Positions 1 through 7,289 are shown, numbered from the stretch's first letter. The stretch is DNA of 64,000 nucleotides from CAWCKS01 sp963796195 (GCA_963796195.1 CAWCKS010000014.1:992001-1056000); one strand, 5' to 3'. The notes: a model not told the origin generated them from the sequence alone. Numbers and translations are program-made.

Positions 1-390
1 GGTGGCGGTCGCCACCGCCACGACAAGCTGCGGCAGGACGTTCATGAGACCTAGCAGCGGGCTGTGCGCCCAAAAGAACATCCATGACCACGCAGCATTG
101 AGCACGAGCAACACCAGGAACAAGATAACCGGAGAGCGTCGGCGACTGCCGACGGCGCTCGGGTCACGCAAGACGCGCCACAAAGCGAATGCCATCAACG
201 CGTACAGCGCTGTCCAGACTGGAGCGAAAACCCAGTCCGGTGGATTGAAGGACGGTTTGACGAGCCCTGCGTACCAGGGGACGAGATTTGGAAACGTCGC
301 GATTTGACCAGCAATCGAGGTCGCGGCGACCGCCCCCAACGAAAAAACGGCGAGTGCCGCATCGCGTCTCAAGCTGGTGGTTGGTCTCAT
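1..390 (-). CDS. tspO: TspO/MBR family membrane protein (partial, runs off left edge)
   Basis: Translated from the ATG at 390, the protein is hydrophobic and tryptophan-rich and reads through to the window edge, so only the first 130 codons are present. It carries the family signature stretches PSFNPPDWVFAPVW and ALMAFALWRV after a first membrane segment, and NAAWSWMFFW further on. TspO proteins are five-helix membrane proteins that bind porphyrins and haem and, in Rhodobacter sphaeroides, tune pigment gene expression to oxygen. The gene starts 68 bp after the stop of an ECF sigma gene on the same strand and closes an apparent rpoE-chrR-sigma-tspO operon, which suggests a role in photo-oxidative or porphyrin stress (inference). 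Family assignment is secure. Confidence 0.9.
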   Translation of the reverse strand, partial: MRPTTSLRRDAALAVFSLGAVAATSIAGQIATFPNLVPWYAGLVKPSFNPPDWVFAPVWTALYALMAFALWRVLRDPSAVGSRRRSPVILFLVLLVLNAAWSWMFFWAHSPLLGLMNVLPQLVVAVATAT

Positions 391-458
391 GATCCGCTCG
401 TTGCTGTGAGTGGCTGGAAAAATGACAATCCGAAACAATGCGAATTGGCGACGAACGG

Positions 459-1052
459 CTAAGCCGGAAACGCATCGATGGCCTGCGTGGCGGCAAGATA
501 TTCCCTTCTGGCCAACTCTAGCGCGCGGCGCAGCCATGTCTTGATGGTTCCGACGGGAACTCCAAAGCGCCGGGACAGCGCAATCCGGCTTTCTCCAGCG
601 AAATACGCCAGCTCAACCAACAGTCGTCGATCGTCGGGCAACGCTTTCAACGCCGCCAAGGCGATCGGGCGAGCAAGGTGATAATCGAGATCGTTCCATT
701 CCGAAGGATCCAGTGGACATGGAATAGTGAGAGCTTCATCCAGCTCCGAGGTTGGAAGCTTCCTGGACCGCAACGCATCGATGGCAGTATTACGCATGAT
801 TGCGCTCATCCAGGTAATCGATGAGGCGCGGCTCGGATCAAAGCTTGCGGCGTTGCGCCAGATCTTGACGTAACCTTCCTGGAGAACGTCTTCGCACTCG
901 CTCGCCGAAAGGTTCAGCGACAGCACTGTTTTGCGCATCTTGCTCTTCGTCAGCGCGTGGAGGTCAGCAAAAGCGCGATTGTCGCCATGGGAGGCGCGCT
1001 CCAGCAATTTGCTCAGGTGGTCGACGCATGTGGGTGACGCGTTCACGGTCAT
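459..1052 (-). CDS. ECF-type RNA polymerase sigma factor (SigK-like)
   Basis: A 197-residue sigma-70 family protein of the extracytoplasmic-function class. Region 2 lies at about residues 25-90 (core ECEDVLQEGYVKIWRNAASF, then SITWMSAIMRNTAIDALRSR) and region 4 at about 135-190 (VPVGTIKTWLRRALELARRE as the recognition helix). ECF factors replace the housekeeping sigma to transcribe a stress regulon. No anti-sigma of the usual RskA type lies next to it; the nearest is the ChrR-like zinc protein encoded just upstream on the same strand, 96 bp away. It may therefore be co-controlled by ChrR or be a second tier of the same response (inference). A TGATCC motif lies 47 bp upstream of the start. Confidence 0.88.
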   Translation of the reverse strand: MTVNASPTCVDHLSKLLERASHGDNRAFADLHALTKSKMRKTVLSLNLSASECEDVLQEGYVKIWRNAASFDPSRASSITWMSAIMRNTAIDALRSRKLPTSELDEALTIPCPLDPSEWNDLDYHLARPIALAALKALPDDRRLLVELAYFAGESRIALSRRFGVPVGTIKTWLRRALELARREYLAATQAIDAFPA

Positions 1053-1074
1053 GATTTCTGCCTACCTTTGTCCC

Positions 1075-1104
1075 TCGAAACGTTTGGGATGGCAGGCCGG
1101 ATCA
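1075..1104 (-). promoter_or_regulatory. Candidate RpoE-type promoter ahead of the second ECF sigma gene
   Basis: On the minus strand TGATCC (1104-1099) is followed after 18 bases by TTTCGA (1080-1075). The -35 matches the R. sphaeroides RpoE (ECF11) consensus exactly and the spacing equals that of the motif upstream of the rpoE-like gene. The -10 half is weak, so this is tentative. Confidence 0.3.
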
Positions 1105-1148
1105 CCGGGCAGGCGCACTCATCAAGAAAACGGACACAACGTCGCAGC

Positions 1149-1799
1149 TCAAAGGCGAATGAAGGGCGAAATCAGACGTCCCAGAAGGCCATTCATCCGC
1201 AAATCGCCGGTCATCGCGACGAGGCACAGGCAAGGCTCGTCGCCTCCAACGACCGGACGATGATCCACGGCGTCATCACCAAAGTCGAAGTCCCCCGGAA
1301 CGAAAGTGCCGCCGGCATGGCTGAAGCTGCCCTTGAGCACACAGGTCAGCTCGCTGCCGCTGTGCGTGTGTTCGAGCATCTGCGTACCCGGCGCTGACTG
1401 GAGGAGAAAGGAGCGAGACTTGCCCGAACCGGGCAGCATAATGGGTCGCAGGCTCACGCCGGGGGCGACCCACCTTCTCCTGCCGATCGGCAGGCGGCGG
1501 AGCACTTCGGGAAGCCCGTCGTCGTCCGTATCAACATTGGCGGATGCCTGCGTCGAGATTTCGTGTTCCGGAGCTTCCCGGACGCGAGCCATAACAGCGT
1601 CGAACGAGCCGGGCGACATCGGCACCGGGATTGTGGCTTCAAGGGCTGCTCCAGCGAACTGCTCCATTGCACGGACAAAGCGCCTGCAAGCGGGACATTG
1701 CGACTGGTGGACCGCAACCACCAGATGTTGGGCCTGATCAAGCGCACCCGTTGCGAAGTCGGCAAGGAGCTCTTCCGGCGGATGATGGGTAATCTTCAT
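1149..1799 (-). CDS. chrR: ChrR-type zinc-binding cupin anti-sigma factor
   Basis: 216 residues if started at the ATG at 1799, whose bases overlap the TGA stop of the upstream sigma gene, a typical translational coupling for sigma/anti-sigma pairs. The N-terminal anti-sigma domain (about residues 1-90) has the zinc motif HQSQCPAC (H-x3-C-x2-C). The C-terminal part (about 110-200) is a cupin with HTHSGSELTCVLKGSF, GGTFVPGDFD and a following DH pair. In R. sphaeroides ChrR holds RpoE inactive until singlet oxygen causes release, and the cupin domain is needed for that response. The same role is inferred here from family and gene order. A longer reading frame open to 2174 is overlap with the sigma gene, not an N-terminal extension. 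Confidence 0.88.
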   Translation of the reverse strand: MKITHHPPEELLADFATGALDQAQHLVVAVHQSQCPACRRFVRAMEQFAGAALEATIPVPMSPGSFDAVMARVREAPEHEISTQASANVDTDDDGLPEVLRRLPIGRRRWVAPGVSLRPIMLPGSGKSRSFLLQSAPGTQMLEHTHSGSELTCVLKGSFSHAGGTFVPGDFDFGDDAVDHRPVVGGDEPCLCLVAMTGDLRMNGLLGRLISPFIRL

Positions 1800-2449
1800 C
1801 TTTCTTTGTCCAAAAGGTCTTTGAGGCGCTTCATCGCCAGCCTGATCCTGGATTTCACAGTGCCGAGCGGTATGCCCAGGGTTGCCGCGATCTCGGAATG
1901 TGGTCGTTCTTCTATAAACGACATCCGGATCACCGCGGATTGGTCTGATGAGAGCATGTCGATTGCTGCTGTGACCCGCGATGCGTCGACGCCTGAACCG
2001 ATCAACTCCGCAGCGCCAATCGGATCGACCGAGTATTCCAGCTCCGCTCCCTGGAAGACCCTGTTGTCCCGCGCCGCCCGCCTGACAGAATCGATCCTGA
2101 GATTTCGCGCGATGGTAAAAATCCAGGCCGCCGGAGCGGAGCTGTTCGGATCGAACTGGTCTGCCTTTCGCCAAACGGCGAGCAGCGTATTTTGTGCGAT
2201 TTCCTCTGCTTCCTCGGTGCTACAGCCTTTCTTCAACAAGAATCCCTTGATGCGCGGAGCGAAGTGCTCGAACAAGGCTTTGAACGCATCGCGATCGCCA
2301 TGAGTGGCGACGCGTCCAATAAATTCTGCCCATTCCACGTTCGCTTTTTGACCTTTGCTTGCACCCCGGGGCGGCCAGATGCCGCCGCCCCGCATAGTGG
2401 TTCTGCGGCTCCGGGTTAAAATCCTAGCAGCTTTCAAAGGGGCGGTCAT
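1796..2449 (-). CDS. rpoE: RpoE-like ECF sigma factor (ECF11 type, ChrR partner)
   Basis: 217 residues from the ATG at 2449, which has GAGG four bases upstream; an internal ATG at 2395 would remove a basic N-terminal tail of 18 residues and remains possible. Region 2 is at about residues 55-120 (EEAEEIAQNTLLAVWRKADQ, AAWIFTIARNLRIDSVRR) and region 4 at about 160-210 (EERPHSEIAATLGIPLGTVK). It overlaps the chrR-like anti-sigma gene by 4 bp. By analogy with the Rhodobacter/Caulobacter pair it should direct a singlet-oxygen or organic-peroxide regulon and control its own operon. A good match to the known promoter lies directly upstream. Confidence 0.9.
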   Translation of the reverse strand: MTAPLKAARILTRSRRTTMRGGGIWPPRGASKGQKANVEWAEFIGRVATHGDRDAFKALFEHFAPRIKGFLLKKGCSTEEAEEIAQNTLLAVWRKADQFDPNSSAPAAWIFTIARNLRIDSVRRAARDNRVFQGAELEYSVDPIGAAELIGSGVDASRVTAAIDMLSSDQSAVIRMSFIEERPHSEIAATLGIPLGTVKSRIRLAMKRLKDLLDKER

Positions 2450-2473
2450 GAAGCCTCGGCAAACGACATCGAG

Positions 2474-2503
2474 ACATAACGATCGCTCCGAAGCCTTGGA
2501 TCA
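2474..2503 (-). promoter_or_regulatory. Candidate autoregulatory RpoE (ECF11) promoter
   Basis: The minus strand shows TGATCC (2503-2498), an 18-base spacer and TTATGT (2479-2474), about 25 bp ahead of the rpoE-like ATG. TGATCC is the published -35 of RpoE-dependent promoters in R. sphaeroides, and such operons are normally autoregulated. The motif is seen; its function is inferred. Confidence 0.45.
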
Positions 2504-2586
2504 CCGTCACCAAGAATTCATGGCCCGGCCAGGTCGTTCCCGAGGCGTGGGAAACACGACCCAATCACGACCTGACCGTTTGGCCC

Positions 2587-3702
2587 TCAGCCCGCGTGCG
2601 CCGCCGATTTAGTGCGGCCTGACGGTTCGATTGGCGCGACCCTGACCTCCGCTGAAAGCTGCCTGCCCTGCCGCTGAAAGGCAAGGCGGACGTCACCGTT
2701 GACCGGTGTTAGCCCAATGCGGTTGCGCAACTGTGCGGCAGTTCGGATCGGCGAACCGTCGACGGCGACAACAATGTCACCCGACTGCAATCCCGCGGCT
2801 TCCGCGGGCGAGCCCGGTATCACATTTGCGATCAGCGCGCCTTCGGTACGGCCTTCCTTTGTCGCTTCCTTCGGCGTGATATCTCGGACCGAGACGCCGA
2901 TCTGGCCGCGACGCACCGTGCCGGATTGAACAAGCTGCTCCATCACTCGCCGGGCCATGTTGATCGGTACCGCAAATCCGATTCCGACATTGCCGCCACC
3001 GGGCGATATGATCGCCGTATTGATGCCAACCAACTGACCACGAAGATTGACCAAGGCACCGCCTGAATTGCCCGGATTGATAGCGGCATCGGTCTGAATG
3101 AAATCTTCATAGCCCTGTTTGCCCAGCCCCGTGCGCCCAAGCGCGCTCACGATACCGGAGGTCACCGTCTGTCCGATGCCAAACGGGTTCCCGATTGCAA
3201 CGACGTAGTCGCCGACCTCAAGCCTGTCGCTGTCGCCCAGCGGCATGGCCTTCAGATTGCTTGCCCCCTGGAGCTGTAGCAGGGCGACATCGGTCGCTGT
3301 ATCCCGGCCGACAAGCTTTGCGGTGAACTTTCGACCATCCTTGATCGTGATCTGGGCCGCGTTGAAATCTGACATCACGTGGTTGGCTGTCAGAACGTAG
3401 CCGCGCGCTGCATCGACAATGACACCCGAGCCCGCCGATTGAACCTCTTTCTCGACTTGTGCCGGTAGGTCAAAAAATTCACGAAAGACGGGATCACGAT
3501 AGAGCGGATTGTCCTGCTTGATGCGTCCTCGAACGGAGATATTGACCACCGCAGGTGTCGTCTCTTTCACAATCGGCGCAAGTGTTGGAATTTGGTTGGC
3601 TGCAGAATTCGAGGTCTCCGCAGTCGCGACTATGCCGGACCAGGCGAGAAGGTTGACTGCGAGGACGATGCGGCAGGTCGCCGAGAGAATGGACGAGGTC
3701 AT
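2587..3702 (-). CDS. degP: HtrA/Deg-family periplasmic serine protease
   Basis: Starting at the ATG at 3702 gives 371 residues with a signal peptide (about 1-28, ending ATAET). The trypsin-like domain follows, with catalytic His in YVLTANHVMSD, Asp in TATDVALLQLQ and Ser in AAINPGNSGGALVNL. A single PDZ domain covers about 260-350 (GSPAEAAGLQSGDIVVAVDG). One PDZ domain makes it closer in architecture to DegS than to the two-PDZ DegP, but there is no obvious permanent membrane anchor beyond the signal sequence. It degrades or refolds misfolded periplasmic proteins. It is the last gene of a minus-strand run of small heat-shock genes, 182 bp after the preceding hsp20, in keeping with a heat-shock role. 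A start at 3759 would add 19 residues unlike a signal peptide. Confidence 0.9.
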   Translation of the reverse strand: MTSSILSATCRIVLAVNLLAWSGIVATAETSNSAANQIPTLAPIVKETTPAVVNISVRGRIKQDNPLYRDPVFREFFDLPAQVEKEVQSAGSGVIVDAARGYVLTANHVMSDFNAAQITIKDGRKFTAKLVGRDTATDVALLQLQGASNLKAMPLGDSDRLEVGDYVVAIGNPFGIGQTVTSGIVSALGRTGLGKQGYEDFIQTDAAINPGNSGGALVNLRGQLVGINTAIISPGGGNVGIGFAVPINMARRVMEQLVQSGTVRRGQIGVSVRDITPKEATKEGRTEGALIANVIPGSPAEAAGLQSGDIVVAVDGSPIRTAAQLRNRIGLTPVNGDVRLAFQRQGRQLSAEVRVAPIEPSGRTKSAAHAG

Positions 3703-3884
3703 GGCTGAACATCTCAAACTGGTGCGGCGGCCGGCTGCCAGCCTTCGATGCGGGTCCACGCCCGGTCATTTTCGAGCAAAGAGCCCGCATTCGAAGGGCC
3801 GAACCCGCAAAACACGTCGCCAACGAGGCGATTCATCTCGCGATGTAACGTCAGGAAGGGATCGCGCTCATCAGCTCGCGTCTC

Positions 3885-4280
3885 CTAAGCGACTTCGATG
3901 CGGCGCGGCTTGGCTCGCTCGGCCTTTGGCAGGACGAGTTTCATCACGCCATCTTTCAACTCGGCCTTGATGCCGGCCTGCTCAATCTCATTTGAAAGCT
4001 GGAACGTTCGGCTGAAGTTGCCAATGTTGTATTCGGTGTAGAGCGGTTGAAGCCCTTCGTATTTGGCGAAGTCTATCCGGCCATCGATGGTCAAAATGTC
4101 AGCTTCGACCTTCACCTCGATGCTCTCCTTTGAGACCCCCGGCATCTCGACCAACATCGTCAAAGCATGGTCGCTTTCGAAGATATCGGTAACAGGAAGG
4201 AACATTCGTGTCGGGAAAGTGGCCTCCTGTTTCTTTTCCAGTTCGCGCTTTTGCTGAACCTGAAGCTCCTGCTCAGTCAT
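3885..4280 (-). CDS. Hsp20/alpha-crystallin family small heat-shock protein (copy D)
   Basis: 131 residues with a charged N-terminal tail rich in Gln/Glu/Lys (about 1-22). An alpha-crystallin domain of about 30-125 follows (VTDIFESDHALTMLVEMPGV, then ADILTIDGRI and LKDGVMKLVLPK). It lacks a C-terminal IxI-type anchoring motif; RRIEVA is the nearest equivalent. Such ATP-independent chaperones hold unfolding proteins in oligomers. The ATG at 4280 is one base after the TAG stop of the preceding hsp20, so the two are probably co-translated and may form mixed oligomers. Among the five Hsp20s here it is one of the two most divergent. Confidence 0.9.
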   Translation of the reverse strand: MTEQELQVQQKRELEKKQEATFPTRMFLPVTDIFESDHALTMLVEMPGVSKESIEVKVEADILTIDGRIDFAKYEGLQPLYTEYNIGNFSRTFQLSNEIEQAGIKAELKDGVMKLVLPKAERAKPRRIEVA

Positions 4281-4281
4281 G

Positions 4282-4716
4282 CTAGTTCTCCCTCATGTTC
4301 AGTTGATCGAGATGAACTCGTGGCTTTTCGCTCGCCGCGCGAGGTATGAAGAGCGCGAGGATGCCATCGTGGTAATCCGCACGGATGCCGTTGGCATCGA
4401 TTTGCACCGGCAGCGACAACGTTCGGTCAAATATTCCGAACAAGCGCTCGCGGCGATGCACGCTTGCTTTGTCGTCATAGTCGGCCGATTTCTTGCCCGA
4501 GATTCGGATCGTGCTTTCCTTCGCTTCGATCTGAAGGTCTGCTTTTTGCACTCCGGGTAGCTCAACCACGGCCACAAAGTCGTGGCCCTGTTGAAAGATA
4601 TTGATCGGCGGGTACGCGCCTCCTCCGGCCGTGGCACTACCCATCCAGTCGCTCTCCAGGTGGGCTTCAAGAGCGCGCTGCAGCGCCATCATTGTCGAAA
4701 ACGGGTCGCTCAACAT
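4282..4716 (-). CDS. Hsp20 family small heat-shock protein (copy C)
   Basis: 144 residues from the ATG at 4716, chosen because AGGAGAGG lies at the right distance upstream; in-frame ATGs further out (4734, 4767) lack this. The alpha-crystallin domain is at about 40-130 (PPINIFQQGHDFVAVVELPG, STIRISGKKSADYDDKASVH, YHDGILALFIPR). The N-terminal arm contains FSTMMALQRALEAHLESDW. It belongs to the class-A-like branch seen in archaeal and rhizobial Hsp20s. It lies between the unknown 154-residue protein and hsp20 copy D on the same strand. Confidence 0.9.
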   Translation of the reverse strand: MLSDPFSTMMALQRALEAHLESDWMGSATAGGGAYPPINIFQQGHDFVAVVELPGVQKADLQIEAKESTIRISGKKSADYDDKASVHRRERLFGIFDRTLSLPVQIDANGIRADYHDGILALFIPRAASEKPRVHLDQLNMREN

Positions 4717-4807
4717 TGGATCCTCTCCTTTCATGCTCCTCGGATGCGGCGGCCGACATGTTTGCAATTCGGTCCAGCGCTTCAGGCCGCGCGATCCATC
4801 AAAGCGA

Positions 4808-5272
4808 TCACCCGCGCAGCTCTTCCGCGAGCCGGCGCTCTATGTAGTTTCGTTCCAAGTCCGTCAGCTCTGTCTTCAAGAGACTGCGATATCGGCGGAC
4901 ATTTTCCTCTCGCGTCCATCGCGACAGGCGCGGTGCGCTCCGCCGCCTGTGGGGCGCGACGCAATCGATCTGGCTGAGATACTGCAACCGCTTCGCCATG
5001 CCGCCGCCGTGTGGCGGCTCATTGTCGTCGTCAAGCTGCTTCAGCGCCACCAATATGTCATCGAGGTGAATCTCGCGCGGGATGCCCGGAATTTTGCGAA
5101 CCGCCGGTTGCGATTCGACCGCATACATATCGGAGGCCCAGGAGGAGAGAATTGCTCGCTTCTCGGCGGATGATAGCTTCGCGTCGTGCAACACATCTTC
5201 GGGTGTGTCGTAGTGTGAGACGGGGTGAAACAGGGCCGCAACGTTGTTGGCCATACGATCAGCCTGGCTCAT
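4808..5272 (-). CDS. Small-heat-shock-linked protein of unknown function
   Basis: 154 residues from the ATG at 5272, preceded by AGAGGAGA at good spacing. I do not recognise a named domain. The central part (about residues 14-80) has the pattern SHYDTPEDVLHDAKLSSAEK followed by ILSSWASDMYAVES and then a P-x-I-x-L-D-D-I-L-x-A-L motif. A second copy of this family lies at 9691-10072 beside another hsp20 gene. The C-terminal part is basic and charged (RRYRSLLKTELTDLERNY), likely helical. No signal peptide or membrane segment is evident. Its place between hsp20 genes suggests a cytoplasmic partner or regulator of the stress response, but no function can be read from the sequence. Confidence 0.75.
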   Translation of the reverse strand: MSQADRMANNVAALFHPVSHYDTPEDVLHDAKLSSAEKRAILSSWASDMYAVESQPAVRKIPGIPREIHLDDILVALKQLDDDNEPPHGGGMAKRLQYLSQIDCVAPHRRRSAPRLSRWTREENVRRYRSLLKTELTDLERNYIERRLAEELRG

Positions 5273-5361
5273 GTCTAGGTCTCCTCTATGCTCCTTTCGT
5301 CGAATGACGGGTTGAATTCGATTGGCGTAGGGCGGTGGCCTTGACGCCACCGCCCTGCACT

Positions 5362-5850
5362 TCAGTTGGTGTTGATCGCGATACGTTTGACGTTCTGGCT
5401 CGACGGCGTGGATTTCGGCAAAGTCACGGTCAGCAAGCCATTCCGAAAGTCTGCTTTGACCTTGTCTTGCTCGACGTTCTCAAGCGGGATTTGACGTTCG
5501 AACGAGCCATAGAAGCGTTCGGTAAAATACCGTCCTTCATCGTTTCGTTCGGCACGCCGCTCGCCGCGGATCGACAGTACGCCATCGGCAATCTCGACCT
5601 GGACATCCTTGTCGGTAAGTCCAGGCAACTCCGCCGAAATCGTCATCGCCTCGTCAGTCTCGGCTACCTCGACGCGCGGCCAATTCTTCCGACCATCCAG
5701 CAGCGGACTCATATTGGTCAGAGCGAATCCGCGAAAGACATCGTCAAACAACCAATTCATCTCGCGATGGAGCGTCAGGAACGGATCGCGATTTTCAAAT
5801 CGCGTTACCTCCTGGTCTTTCGACCATGGAATGAGATCACGAAGTGCCAT
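5362..5850 (-). CDS. Hsp20 family small heat-shock protein (copy B)
   Basis: 162 residues from the ATG at 5850, which has GGAGG six bases upstream; an upstream in-frame codon at 5874 is not needed. The N-terminal arm (about 1-45, containing DPFLTLHREMNWLFDDVFRG) is followed by an alpha-crystallin domain with WPRVEVAETDEAMTISAELP, VLSIRGERRAERND, YGSFERQIPLP-like strands and DFRNGLLTVTLPK, ending in KRIAINTN with an I-x-I motif. This is the class-A bacterial Hsp20 (HspC/HspD type) pattern. It lies 74 bp downstream of hsp20 copy A and 89 bp before the unknown protein gene, so it is probably transcribed from the ROSE-controlled promoter at 6.5 kb. Confidence 0.92.
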   Translation of the reverse strand: MALRDLIPWSKDQEVTRFENRDPFLTLHREMNWLFDDVFRGFALTNMSPLLDGRKNWPRVEVAETDEAMTISAELPGLTDKDVQVEIADGVLSIRGERRAERNDEGRYFTERFYGSFERQIPLENVEQDKVKADFRNGLLTVTLPKSTPSSQNVKRIAINTN

Positions 5851-5878
5851 TGTATCCTCCAAGATCACGAGCATTGCG

Positions 5879-5900
5879 GCGCGAACGCTACTGTTCGCGC
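5879..5900 (-). other. Perfect 8-bp hairpin between hsp20 copies A and B
   Basis: GCGCGAAC and GTTCGCGC face each other across a 6-base loop, between the two hsp20 reading frames. There is no T-run after it. It could be an mRNA-stabilising or processing structure; function is not shown. Confidence 0.4.
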
Positions 5901-5924
5901 AGCAAGCGATTGCTCAACAAAGGC

Positions 5925-6377
5925 TCATGCGGCCTTCTTGTGCTCGGTTGAAGTCCGGGAAGCCGCGCCGCCGATCGAGATACAACGAGGCTTCATCGCC
6001 TCGGGGATCTCTCTGACCAGTTCGATACGCAGCAAGCCGTTGTCAAAGCAAGCAGCCTTGACCTGCACATATTCGGCCAGGTTGAACTGGCGCTTGAACG
6101 GTCGCGCCGAGATGCCCTGATAGAGATAGTCGTGCTGGGTCTTCTCGGCTTTGCGCCCTTCAACCGTCAGGACATTCTGCTCGGCCGTGATCGTGATCTC
6201 GTCGGGAGCGAAGCCGGCCAGCGCGAGCGAGATCTGGTAGCGATTTTCGCCAAGCCGCCCGATGTTGTAGGGGGGATAGTTATCCTCGGTGGCCTGCTGG
6301 GCCTCGTCGAGGAGATTGAAGAGGTGATCAAACCCGATGGTCGATCGCCAAAGGGGAGCGAAGTCGCAGGTCCTCAT
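5925..6377 (-). CDS. hspA: Hsp20 family small heat-shock protein, IbpA type, ROSE-controlled (copy A)
   Basis: 150 residues from the ATG at 6377. This codon sits eight bases after GGAGG; an ATG six bases earlier is only two bases from that ribosome site. The N-terminus RTCDFAPLWRSTIGFDHLF is the IbpA/HspA hallmark, and the alpha-crystallin domain includes PPYNIGRLGENRYQISLALA, VEGRKAEK, YQGISARPFKRQF and the C-terminal pair ISIGG. A paralogue at 10204-10656 differs at relatively few positions. In Bradyrhizobium such proteins hold denatured proteins for DnaK/GroEL to refold, and their mRNA is opened by heat through a ROSE element; that element is present directly upstream here. Confidence 0.93.
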   Translation of the reverse strand: MRTCDFAPLWRSTIGFDHLFNLLDEAQQATEDNYPPYNIGRLGENRYQISLALAGFAPDEITITAEQNVLTVEGRKAEKTQHDYLYQGISARPFKRQFNLAEYVQVKAACFDNGLLRIELVREIPEAMKPRCISIGGAASRTSTEHKKAA

Positions 6378-6490
6378 AGCCATGTCCTCCAAAGAGCAAG
6401 ATGGATACGAAGAGCGCCGGACACCTTTGCCGGCGCCCGCTCATTCCGCCGGACCCTTTGTGTGGCGTCCGGCACCGCCAATTGGCGGCG
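6378..6490 (-). promoter_or_regulatory. ROSE-type RNA thermometer in the hsp20 leader
   Basis: Just ahead of the hsp20 start the minus strand carries the ROSE core, CTTGCTC (6400-6394) facing the ribosome site GGAGG (6390-6386) across a very short loop. This matches the conserved UUGCU versus Shine-Dalgarno pairing of Bradyrhizobium ROSE elements. GC-rich inverted segments further upstream would supply the 5' hairpins. ROSE elements mask the ribosome site at low temperature and melt on heat shock. The same arrangement recurs at 10657-10770. Confidence 0.72.
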
Positions 6491-6494
6491 GAAT

Positions 6495-6526
6495 TCGAAT
6501 TAGAAAAAGGCTCGAAAATTTTCAAG
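6495..6526 (-). promoter_or_regulatory. Candidate RpoH promoter for the small heat-shock operon
   Basis: Minus strand: CTTGAA (6526-6521) with CTAATTCGA (6503-6495) 19 bases after the CTTG core. The pattern CTTG-N19-YTAATTCGA is kept exactly in the paralogous locus at 10.8 kb while the spacer differs, which supports selection. It resembles the alphaproteobacterial RpoH consensus CTTG-N17/18-CYTATNTNNG. Confidence 0.42.
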
Positions 6527-6597
6527 AGGTCATGCAAAGATTTTTTCTGAGCCTGCCTTGTCTCTTGGTAAACGGACCGTTCAGCCACTGGCCGGGG

Positions 6598-6684
6598 CTA
6601 GCGGGCGAGCGCAAGTGACAGTACCGCCCCGAGCAGAACAGCCGCTCCCCCGAAGATCAGCAGCAGGAAAGTAGCTCTGATCAC
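6598..6684 (-). CDS. Putative 28-residue membrane peptide
   Basis: A GTG at 6684 opens a 28-codon frame ending at TAG (6600-6598). The GTG overlaps the TGA stop of the 61-residue frame upstream as GTGA, a coupling arrangement. The peptide is one hydrophobic helix (core TFLLLIFGGAAVLLGAVLSL) with Arg near both ends, like known single-helix small membrane proteins. No independent ribosome site is close. Evidence is limited to coupling and hydrophobicity. Confidence 0.38.
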   Translation of the reverse strand: MIRATFLLLIFGGAAVLLGAVLSLALAR

Positions 6685-6866
6685 GCCGCCCAAAGGTTGC
6701 CTCCCTGTGTGTCAGAGTGCGCTGCTAGGGCGGCATGCGCCGCTTGCGCCAGCCGTTCAAGCCTCCGGCGTTCCTCGGCGCCGAGGTCACTTGCTGCCAG
6801 GAGATATCTGCAATGATCAAGAACTCGCTCTTGGCTGCATATCAGAAACAAGGACGCGGCGTTCAT
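6681..6866 (-). CDS. Small hypothetical protein (61 residues)
   Basis: A short minus-strand frame from ATG 6866. The predicted peptide is helical and charged in the middle (SDLGAEERRRLERLAQAAHA) with Cys residues near the start and no membrane segment. No strong ribosome site is visible upstream. It is kept because it ends in an overlapping GTGA with the membrane-peptide frame that follows and because its composition looks protein-like rather than antisense. I do not recognise it. It lies between the groEL-side genes and the hsp20 promoter. Confidence 0.42.
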   Translation of the reverse strand: MNAASLFLICSQERVLDHCRYLLAASDLGAEERRRLERLAQAAHAALAAHSDTQGGNLWAA

Positions 6867-6952
6867 AGTCTGGAGAGATGATTTAAAAACATCGGCAAGT
6901 CGTTTTCCGGATCGGCGTCCGGTCGGACAAGCGACCGGACGCCGGCAGCAAT

Positions 6953-7288
6953 TCAGCTGATCGGGAGGCGTTGGCGACAGAAGTCATCATCGACCGCTCC
7001 ATTGAACCGCAAACGCGGCAATTGCAGCGTGTCGACCTTGAGCCCGTTCCGGTACGGCTCCCAACTCAGCCAAGGCGTGGTTTCGAGATAAGGGGTTGCG
7101 GGGAGCGGCAGAGCGGCTGCTGCGCGCTCGGCCCTGATACCTGACGGCGGAGCGTCGCTCCCGCGAGCCGGGAGTGCCGGCAACATGGCTGCGGCCGCAA
7201 CAACGGCCGCATACGCGATGGCGCGAGGTCGCGAAGTCCAGAATTTCAGCTTGCCCGCACACGGAGAGAGGGCTTCATCGCTCATCAT
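6953..7288 (-). CDS. Secreted or membrane-anchored hypothetical protein
   Basis: 111 residues from the ATG at 7288, five bases after GGAGG; the next ATG (7285) and a TTG at 7300 are alternatives. A hydrophobic segment (about residues 22-42, AIAYAAVVAAAAMLPALPAR) looks like a signal peptide or N-terminal anchor. The rest is a short Pro- and Trp-containing domain (TPWLSWEPYRNGLKVDTLQL) ending with a single Cys. No family recognised. The start sits right after the stop of the 39-residue membrane-peptide frame, so the two are likely co-translated. Confidence 0.55.
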   Translation of the reverse strand: MMSDEALSPCAGKLKFWTSRPRAIAYAAVVAAAAMLPALPARGSDAPPSGIRAERAAAALPLPATPYLETTPWLSWEPYRNGLKVDTLQLPRLRFNGAVDDDFCRQRLPIS

Positions 7289-7289
7289 C

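Noticed and set aside
1149..2174. N-terminal extension of the ChrR-like protein to 341 residues
   Set aside because: The added part is out-of-frame overlap with the rpoE-like gene; the ATGA overlap at 1796-1799 gives the natural start.
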